A DNA stretch of 60,000 bases, taken from Lineus longissimus (lineage: Eukaryota; Nemertea; Pilidiophora; Heteronemertea; Lineidae). Positions 48,593 to 57,800 of the stretch are shown here, piece after piece. A program made the translations under genes and the position numbers. How positions within the stretch are numbered: the first letter of the stretch is position 1; each line of letters opens with the position of its first letter. The stretch is taken from the NCBI RefSeq assembly GCF_910592395.1, contig NC_088318.1, forward strand, positions 18,850,349 to 18,910,348. Direction: 5' to 3'. The notes beneath the pieces were generated by a model. It did not search any database and had not been told where the DNA came from. It saw nothing but the letters and a program-made list of their open reading frames with translations.

Positions 48593-49228
48593 TATCCAGA
48601 ATCTGACTTCCAAACTAGTTTACGATATCGTGGGTAGGTAATAAACTCTGTCCTTGTTCTTTGGGATGTGGCCGAGACAGAGGATCATGGAATCAACTGT
48701 TACAGCCAAGTGTAGACCGGACTGGCGTGATCGCAGAAAACGGCCTATTCCAAAAACTGATATTGTTTTTCCACTGTTGCATTCAAATGAGGCATCAGTC
48801 GATTAACTTCTGACCCAATTTTCGATAGGTACTGCTCTGCCCAGACCAATCAACACAACGATTTGGTTGAAAACCAAAACGATTATAACAAATTAGTCTA
48901 TCGAGATGGAGACCAATTTACTTTAGTGATCGAAGCTTTGCTGAGATCAGGCCTTTATTAAAGAGAAGCTTTCATGGGTGGGGATATTTTCTTTCCCTCG
49001 CAAGCAAGGCCTGTATGCAGGGTTGCAGCAATGAGATTAGCCATTCGGTTGAATAACCTCTAAGAAACAAGAGAAGCAATAAAAGTTTATGTTTTACTTG
49101 ACACGTAGTATGGATATCTTGCTAAACAGTTCGATCACGTCGTGACATCTAGTCGATCCTCCATTAGCGATGTGAGGGGCGTGTGATGGCACCCAGGGGA
49201 GTAATCACTGGCAATAAGGTGAAGCTCT
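48593..49228. other. Probable upstream region of the secreted-protein gene
   Basis: No coding sequence recognised. It would hold the promoter and 5' UTR of the minus-strand gene, but no TATA box or other element can be assigned with confidence. Confidence 0.4.
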
Positions 49229-49420
49229 TCACAGTGTCTCCCAATCAAATAGATCTGGCAAGTAAAAATAGGTGGTGGAGTTCATCATGCGGATCAACAC
49301 TGACTGGGTGTGTTCATTGTGAACGATTTTAAACTTTCCGCCCCGACATACGAACTGCTGCTTTCCAGTGACGATCGATTTGATGATTACCTGGCCGCAA
49401 TCTGACCCCACCCAGCTCAT
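49229..49420 (-). CDS. Possible exon or small gene, weak FGF-like pattern
   Basis: A minus-strand frame of 63 codons from an ATG (49420) to TGA reads GQVIIKSIVTGKQQFVCRGG, then KFKIVHNEHTQSVLIRMM and YFYLPDLFDWETL. The string VxIKxxxTxxxxxCxxGGK followed by SVLIR and an aromatic cluster loosely resembles the beta-trefoil core of fibroblast growth factors, but the family's usual Cys and Tyr positions are not clearly kept. A second frame just upstream (MIIASAGVVVYELNELGG, ending at a donor CCAG|GTAATC inside this ORF) is an alternative exon in another phase. Only one of the two can be right, if either. Confidence 0.25.
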   Translation of the reverse strand: MSWVGSDCGQVIIKSIVTGKQQFVCRGGKFKIVHNEHTQSVLIRMMNSTTYFYLPDLFDWETL

Positions 49421-49499
49421 TCAGTTCGTAGACAACAACACCAGCTGAAGCAATGATCATGTCGAGACGACTGTCTCATCCCCATCTTTGTGGTTGTTC

Positions 49500-51329
49500 G
49501 TGGCCGCCTTTTCCTGCTAAGATAATTGGTCCTCACACTAAGAAGGCTCGTAATTAGTGTTGGGATAATCACCTGAGTACAGCTTTACTTACCTTTAGTT
49601 TGTGAGTTAAGGTAAATAGTTGGCCTTTCATTGGTTCGTGTACGTATTCCTAATTAAGAGCGCTGAGATATTTTTTAAATTTGTAATACATGTAATGACA
49701 CGCATACATTATCGCTTCAAATTCGACTTAATGTCTGTTTGCTGGATTTCGCGGCCAGTTGTACGAGCTAATCGGCATCATCCCTTAGGAAATACAGTAA
49801 CTCTCTATTTGACATTGCCAATGATTGCACCGCCTCAGTGGTGAACACTATTGGCCAGCACTGACTTCACATCGCTGGGTTAGGGGTTTGGGTTAAGGTC
49901 GACCTGTACCTCGTACAATACATGGAGAGTGGTTCCACATAACGTCATCAACTGCCTTGTTGATGGGAAAGACAAAAGAGAGCAAGCCCAAATAACCATG
50001 ACAGGCAGGTAAGTCAGCCCTGACAAATCATTGTTCCGGCCACCAACATGACTGGCCGTGAAAACACTTGATTGGATAACATACATTCAGGGAATTGTCT
50101 ATTGCAGAATATATCAATTGTTTGACTAACGACTACACGTAATGTCCACGTTCAGCCAACCTGATCTATTGTCCAGTAAGTAATAAGCTGGACAATAGAT
50201 CTATTACCATTGTCTTACGCCCCCAACATGCCAAGAGTCATGTTAATGCTATCTTCTCTCATGTTTAGCTCTGTACTGTAGTAAGACTGGCTTCAGGGTA
50301 CCAAAGTCAGTTTGACTGATCCCTAGCCCCGGATACAGTATTAATGAATTGGCCCCAAGATCAATTAACTGCCCATCATTGTAGATCACTGCCATTCAGT
50401 TTTTGCATTGCTTGATACGGCGCTTGATACTTGTGACGGCCAGTAGCTGAGATACAAATCACCATATCAGTCATCTTGACCAACCGGCTTACTTCCTATT
50501 CATCAGATGATGACAGCTTATAGATAATGTGTGCGTGAACATTGATCACGGAACTGACCTTAACTTCAAGCTGGGAATTCGGATTAGAAGATGAAAACGT
50601 TGCGTAGGAAGACTTAGATGAACGGAGATCTGCCAGTCTTAAAAATGGTGGTAGTAACAATGAGGATTACCAAGAAGAATACAAGATAGATTGTTATCTG
50701 TCAGCCTACGGGGAAAGAAGCCATACTGGTAGCGTTTGTTACGTCGTTCACGTACCTTTGTGATTAGTTCAAGAGCTGAAGCCATAGATGATTCTCACAA
50801 TCGTGTCTGGACATGAAAAATAAAATCGTACTCACTGCTGAAGCTCAGAAGCCGTGTTCAAGCCGAGCGTGGCTCAGAATTTCATAACTCCTCTTTCACT
50901 ATTTAAATATTGGTCAGTTGTGATGGGACCTCCGTCCAAATTGATAGAAGCCGGGTGTGATGTATGGATGCCATTTACCTTCCATTGAGAGTAGGGACGT
51001 TTAATGGCACCATTTGTCTTGCTACTGTGTCATGAACGCTATCAGGTTACGATGAGTGGAATATCACTTAATTCTAGTAAACATGCACCATTGGTGGATA
51101 GAGTAGACCTCTCTTTGTTTATTAACTGTGGATTAGTTTCATCTCGTAGCTGCAGCGTGAATCAATGTGACGAGTGGATTGAGTTCACAGAGATATTTGT
51201 TTTTTGCGTTCAATCGTGGTTTTATAGCTATATTAGCTACTTGTTAGCTGGTATACATAATTCAGGGAGAGCTGCGGTATATATTCACTCCAATTCTATA
51301 CGGACATATAAATCTCCCGTCAGGTCCTT
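49500..51329. other. Non-coding stretch with one perfect hairpin
   Basis: Apart from the hairpin at 50163-50201 there is no supported feature. A 109-codon plus frame (51004-51333) starts at ATG but lacks a motif or splice context. Confidence 0.4.
50163..50201. repeat. Perfect 14-bp stem hairpin
   Basis: GATCTATTGTCCAG (50163-50176) and its exact complement CTGGACAATAGATC (50188-50201) flank an 11-base loop. No T-run follows, so it is not an obvious terminator. It might be a hairpin RNA, a protein-binding palindrome or a micro-inversion scar. Confidence 0.8.
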
Positions 51330-51596
51330 CTAAGGGTTTAACATTTCAGACTTAGTTAAAATGATCGCAATAACACGAACTGCGCCGCCAATCTTTGAGT
51401 AAAACTCGAAACCGCCTTGGGCAAACTGACAGCGTCTCTTAATGAACTCCTTATACGTGTGTCGTAAATCCTCTAACATTTCATATAAAGGCTCCCTGAT
51501 GGTTCCAAATCGATTAGATTGGAGATAATGCGCGGCAAATTTGTTTCCCCAGGAGGTAGCAAGAGTGTCGCTAAGTATGCGGAAGCTGACTGACAC
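51330..51596 (-). CDS. Possible exon of an unknown protein
   Basis: A minus-strand frame of 88 codons, beginning at a GTG rather than ATG, ends in TAG at 51330. The peptide is protein-like, with DTLATSWGNKFAAHYLQ, then YEMLEDLRHTYKEFIKRR and FEFYSKIGGAVRVIAII. The helical LEDLRHTYKEF stretch faintly recalls the ExxVxxLRxAFKE segment of M13 (neprilysin-like) peptidases, but the Trp-Met-Asp that normally follows is missing. The opening TACTTAG or TGTCAG could be an acceptor. No partner exon was found. Confidence 0.25.
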   Translation of the reverse strand: MSVSFRILSDTLATSWGNKFAAHYLQSNRFGTIREPLYEMLEDLRHTYKEFIKRRCQFAQGGFEFYSKIGGAVRVIAIILTKSEMLNP

Positions 51597-51599
51597 TGG

Positions 51600-52635
51600 T
51601 GATCAGTTTGCCACGTTATTGACACTCACTTAGGGATTAAAAGTGGTCGAAGGGGTTTGGAGGAATTGAGCCCTACTCGATGGAGACCATGTTTCCCGGC
51701 TGGACAAATTCCCTGATTCCGATCACTTAGTATCAAAGGAGCGGTGTCGCCAATGTTGGCAAGTGATGCGCTGTAGTACACTGCGTTTAGAGCAGGAACC
51801 GGACATCACCATTACATTGCAAGTGCGAATGCGATTTCCAACAGCTCTCGAGTTCGAAATTCGATTCATTTCATGGTAAAGTGTTGAAGATGTTCGTTCT
51901 TACCAAAAGGAGAATCGGGATCCCGGTATAGAATGTATCATGTGTATCACTAACCATGTTTTATATCAGGGCTGGATCGGTTGTTCAAAACAAGATATAC
52001 TTGAACCGACGGACCAAATATTATAGTCATGCCGCGGCGGTTGCCAAATCGGGAATACCCTCTCGAGACTTTGTGAAATCAGATCTCTGCATACAGATGC
52101 ATAACCATGACGTACATTCTACATCCTTTGTATGCACAGCGAACCCATCATTTCTAGTTTCAAAGTTGTGCACTTAAAAACATGTTTATCTGCATTCAAC
52201 AGAGCCAACTCCTAAAATTTATCTATTCCCATCGCTACCATTTATTCCCCATTTCCATATTCGACAGACGCTGGCTCACGGCAGAACATTACCGCAGAAA
52301 GCTGTCTGTGATGTCACAGATCGGGCCCCCTCGAGGTGGGTTTATTCATGCTGTAGCTGTGACGAAGAATTGAAATTAGTACGGCGTTCGTGTTCATACA
52401 ATGTATTTACTGGTGGCCCAGGAAGATGTTTAGCGCCAGTAACTATATTGGACGATTTTTATATAGGAGGAAACTGGAAAGCCCGGAGGGAGCCTATGCT
52501 GTTGTAGTTGCTCTATTTCTTATACAATATCATATGTCTGCGTAGAACAACCATGTTCCACAAACTAAGTTTTTTTCTGACCTTGGACAATTTTGACTTT
52601 TTTTTCTGCTAATCCTTACCCTAACCCGGAAAAAG
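51600..52635. other. Non-coding stretch, nothing recognised
   Basis: Short ORFs only, with no repeat or RNA gene supported. Confidence 0.45.
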
Positions 52636-52820
52636 ATTCTAAGTCTAAAATTTTTTTTCACTTTTTTTTTGTTTTCGGCTCAAAATGAACCAATATCATC
52701 AGTCCCAGAACTGTCTTAAAGTTGAAAATATTTCTGAGTCCAAACTTTTTTCACTTGTTTTGTTGTCGGCTCAGTGAAACCAATATCATCAGTCCCAAAA
52801 CTTTTTTGACTTTGAAAATT
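52636..52820. repeat. Diverged two-copy tandem repeat, about 90 bp unit
   Basis: Copy 1 (52639-52730) and copy 2 (52734-52820) share CT(A/G)AGTC(T/C)AAA, long T-rich tracts, TCGGCTCA, ACCAATATCATCAGTCCCA and (T)TGAAAAT. T-tract lengths differ. A related T-rich sequence just upstream (52570-52610) may be the remains of a third copy. Confidence 0.75.
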
Positions 52821-52824
52821 TTGT

Positions 52825-54517
52825 GGATATCCCTTGGAATCTGTATGTTATATACAGTAACCGGCCCAAGGCGAAGGCTTCCTTACGTACGTTTATTATC
52901 CTGAATATCCTATTAGATTTGCGGCCCATCTGTGCGACATGAACGGCAGACACTCGCCTGAATGGACGTCGGTCTTGGTTACTCTAATAATGACAACCAT
53001 ATAACAGATTACTCCTTCATATCTTGTAGCAGATGGTTCCTTTGTAACCTTCTCAAACGCGCTTTGAATGATAACTTGATTACCAAGTCACGTAGTTTTT
53101 GAATAATTTGTGAGATCTGACAGGATGGTGCAGGGAGCGCATCCACGAATTCGTTCTCCCTGGACTTTACTGTTGTGATTGGAATGCAGTCTGCAAATTG
53201 GATTGCCTAAACTGTTGGGGAGTTCCATTACTGTGCATTGGTTTCAAATAAAAATCATACATAATGTCAAGTATGGATCCGAGGGTTTGGACTGGACTGA
53301 TTCTATCTGTTTACAATGGTGACAGGCAGTCGTCGTAAAACGATCTCTCTCCCACTACGACGGGTAACCAGCCTCTCACTTATCACACATAACGAGGAAG
53401 ACAACCTATATCCCAAGACCAATCAAGAAAAACCTCCGAGCTCATTTAAATAATGTGTCGATTCAATTGGATTAGAATTCTGCCGATTCCCAATTGGTGA
53501 ATAACTTGCTTACATATCAATGTCCCGTATCTCTACAAGGAGAACCAAGGTTTGGATCTAAATCACGAGCAGATTAACTTGCCAAATAGTAGAGGTAGGA
53601 TATATCCACGAAGATTACAACCTTGATCTGCACTTCATGTGATTGTAAATGCAACTTAAATACCTTATAATCTCATGACTTAAGCATCACGACGTAAGCA
53701 CTCTTTTTGAAATACCATCTATCTCATGTACCCGGTATTCTTATCAAGGATACTGCCGGTATTTCCCAAATAGCATCATGTCACATGAATTAATAATATA
53801 CGTGTATGTTTTGTAAACGCATGTGGCTACGAAGCTGTATAGTTAACATTTCATGAAATGCACACAGACAACCTGGAATCACAACTCACAACGAGCTTTT
53901 GTCTCGTTGAGGCGCTAAAAGTAGCTGCCTTCGAAAATGAGATCTTCATCAAATCTTGCTGTGAAATGTGACAGTACAACTTGAAACAATACTTGCCGAA
54001 GTATTATTCGATCAACTTAAGTCAGTACAAATGGATGAATACCTCGTGGCGGTGTAAAACGTTAGACATATGAAGCTTGTTTGGATTTTGTCTCTGCCCC
54101 TAAGGAAAGAGTCAGATTTACTGAGAAGACAAGATAATTATTCAGATATTGCAGACACCTCGAGCTGAGTGGTGACTGCAACCTGTCGTTGGTTTAGCTA
54201 TCAATTTCAATTAGTTTATTAGGCTCTTCAAACATTACGTGCGCAGAGCAGAAAATGTGAATTTCGAATATGAACAAATTCATCTAGGTGACGGTGACAA
54301 AGGGGCTGCGTGTGACCCACTATGACTTGCACGTGGGAATGCTGTCAGCGTCGACCGTTCAGCCCCTAGCTCCTTCACACGAGGTGATGTGTAAGCTTGG
54401 AGTGATGAACAATCCCGCCGCGACCAACAGTAAAGCGTGAAGCTGGTGCAACACGTCCGTTCAGTCAGTTTCACATCTTCCCTTTTTTATCAATACCTTC
54501 ACCATCTCTCTTTGCAG
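52825..54517. other. Upstream region of the DEG/ENaC gene
   Basis: No coding exon was recognised. The first coding exon opens at an acceptor, so a 5' UTR exon and promoter should lie in or before this stretch, but I cannot place them. Confidence 0.4.
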
Positions 54518-54807
54518 AAGGACATGAACCATAGCAGCGAGGCTAACAGGGACGTGCTGAACAACTCCAAGCTGTCCCATCACCCAGAGATACTGGCGAT
54601 GGGGGAGCTGCCCCCTAACAGCAACGCTGGATCCCTTAACCAGCAGAACGACGCCATCTCTAAGTACATCCTCGCCTTGGCTGAGAAGCACAAAACGGCC
54701 AAAAAGGAACCACAGACGTGGCGGACATTTCTTCATAACTTTGCCAAAAATTCCACATTTCATGGCGTCCGGCATGTTTTTGATAGTTCATCCTTTCTAG
54801 CAAGAAG
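54518..54807 (+). CDS. DEG/ENaC exon with start codon (cytoplasmic N-terminus, HG motif)
   Basis: Acceptor CCATCTCTCTTTGCAG at 54517, donor AGAAG|GTGAGT at 54808. Translation is taken to start at ATG 54524, six bases into the exon, because the upstream open frame lies before the acceptor and is intronic. The exon encodes a polar Asn-rich tail, a Lys-rich helix (LALAEKHKTAKKEPQTW) and the FHG motif. An untranslated upstream exon is implied. Confidence 0.85.
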
Positions 54808-57800
54808 GTGAGTCAATGAGACATGTGGCGCAAGTCACGTATGATGTGTGTCCCATGTACCGTGATTACGTTTGCCAATCTACCACCAAAAAGACGGACG
54901 ATAAATAATTTCATTAGTGGCGTATTTAGGCGGTAATTTGAGGCAGACTGTCACCAATGAATCCCCTAGAACCTCCGCGGTAATAATGTTAAATCTTGAA
55001 TGTAAGATTTATTAGAATTATGTAGATGCGTTGCGAAGCTATCACGCCAGGTGTACAATGTATATCAAATTGCTTGGCAAGTAAACAGAAAAAGCATCCG
55101 AGGCTTGGTGTTACCATTTTCATATGCCATAATTTGACTTTGAACTTCTCCTAGACTGAAGAGTACCAATTTGTACTGGGATCGAGGGAAGTCGTCATCT
55201 TTTATCATACCGCGTAGGCGATAGAAAAACTGGTATCACTTTCTTCAGACACGTGTACATAAACCAATAAACTTTGCCCATCATTTCGTTTTCAGAATCC
55301 TGTGGGGTCTTCTCATCCTAGTATCAATGGGCTTCCTCCTCAATCAGGTCATTGACCGCATTCTTTATTTTTCCCGAAATCCTGTCACTGTGAAAGTCGA
55401 GGTGAACTTTAACAAGACGCTGAGATTTCCCGCCGTCCTGCTTTGCAACCAGAATTCCTTCAAGTGAGTATGCCCTTGAGTAGCTGGTAGATATACACGT
55501 TTTATTATCCTTTTTGTCAACACACGTAGCGAAAGCTTTGATTTTAGGCTGCTTATTGCTTAAAATGCTTTATAATTTAGCGTAGACGTTGATTAAGATG
55601 TGTAGAAATGTATTGGAGTCACACTGTAGGTTCGAATCAGTGCAAACGCAATTCCTGCTCAATCAGAAGACTCATGGCGGGAGTGTTGTGAAATTTACAT
55701 TCGACCGACGCGAGTGCGTTGGTCGAATCATGGTTCTCATATACGACAGGTAATCAAATCAGCGTTCATGTAAAGATGATCTGTATCAGAGAAGCAAGGA
55801 CCTCTGGCTATGTCTCAGTTTTCCTTTGTAATATGAATGAGTGATTGAAATATTCATATGCAAGGAGACTACAGAAAAAGAGGTGCATCGCCTTGGGCAA
55901 GAGACTGCGCTTTCTATACGGAAAGGAACCTGCCGATGTAGTGGCGAGGACATGTTCTTAGCCAACGACTCTAAGTGGAATAGCGGAGGATGCGTAGTGT
56001 GGTAAAATCGGTAATGGTCTTGCCACTGGTAGCGCCTAGACATGCTATAAGACAATAGCATGATAGAACAATGGTCCGTCTTATAAATCTATTTTCTCAA
56101 CGCATACGCTCTGAGCAATAGTGTCGGTGCAGCGGAGCATAACATAGTTAACTGCGTGCGTGGACAAAACCGATTGGCCCATTATAATCAGGTCAAATAT
56201 CAGACGAGCCTAGATAGGATACTGTTTGTCAATAATTGAATATTTCAAAGAATGAACTGACTTTCAGAAGCCGCCGCAGGTTGAGTCGGTGATAAAACCT
56301 GAATGTGTAAATTGGGAGAAGTTTGACGAACACTGTTATTGCTCTACATGAGATCAAAAGCAACCAACGAGACTGCAGTTGAAAGTGGAAAACTGTCCAA
56401 CGGAAACCAATATCTTCCATATTTGTCTGAGAAATTACTCTGATTGTCCATGGCAGGAGAACATAACCTTTCCGGGTACACATCATGATTGTCATACGAA
56501 ATGGTGGAGATGAAACGGTTTAACGGTTTTTTTTCGTGTGGTTCTTGTTCTGACAGATTCGTTCAATGCATTATCAAGACGTGGTTATTCTTGTCTGGCG
56601 ATGAAGGGCATCAATACGCTGGCTTGAAAGATGTTGGATATCATTGGCTGGCAACAGGTACAGGAGCGCTCATAAGAGTGGTGAGGCCGTCGAGTTGCCG
56701 TCTTGAATAATGCCATGGCTATTAACCTCCAAGTCGTAGGCCTGATCCTTGACATCATGGTTAAGCCAACCGTGTACACATGCACACTAGTTCATGTACT
56801 GATGCGAAGTATTCAATTCCAGCTGAAAGATTGGCATTGGACTACACACTGTAGGGGTATTTAACATTTACAGTTCGAAAGGTTGTCTCATTCGGCTGGC
56901 CTAGCTTTTGCGGGCTGGATTTCTCTGGCAACCGACCGAGCATCTACCACCAATCTGCTATCATTGAAATGAACCTCAATCAAATTGGTCCGTACGAAAC
57001 GCCTTCAAGCTGCAGGCGCCGGATGATTTAATCATCACATAATGTCATAAGGATCCGCAACGAAGTGTCTCGATCGCTAAATCCGATCGCAATCTGGGAC
57101 CTGTTATCCAGTTCCTTATTTGATGAAGCAGAGTTTAACAGGAAAATAGACTTAATCTAATGAAATCAGTATGTTACGGCTCACATGACTTTGCGGCAGA
57201 CTCCTGTTCAGTAGATGATTTCAACTATTAGCGCCCTTGGGTTCCTGCTGTTGCGTGGAACTTGTTGAGACGTAGATTCCTCAGACAAGGCTTTAAAGTC
57301 GATGACCTGAAAATGTATTATTCGTACCTTAAGTGAACCAATGTAAGGCAGTTCGTCATGTATGTGTTACTTTAGATCCCCACTGATGGCCTCAGTTGGT
57401 TTCCCCCTCTTAATGTTCCCCCTCTTTCTACAACGCATTCTTTTCAATGGCAAGCGCTAAATCGATGCTACAAACGACTAAATAATGTATTTTTTTTCAC
57501 GGATGTAATTTATATTATGTTTGCATGAATAGACAATTTATTCAAACCATAAAAACCCAAGGGGAGACATTTATAAAATTTAGACGACAACACGGAAATT
57601 TATATCAGATGTTCTCAATTTTGCTTCCTCGGCTTCTAATAGCGGCTGTTTCGCCAAAGGGCTAAGAGTTAGCCTGCGATGTGAAAACAACAGTCTACAT
57701 TGCACATGTAGAAGATTTGGCTAAGCATCGAAATGATGGTGCTATCATAAGAGCATATTTTGGTAGGATGGTTGTTTCTCGGTGTCGTATCTAATTATTG

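Noticed and set aside
54461-54775. 104-codon minus-strand ORF over the channel's first exon
   Set aside because: It is the antisense shadow of a well-supported DEG/ENaC exon with splice sites on the plus strand.
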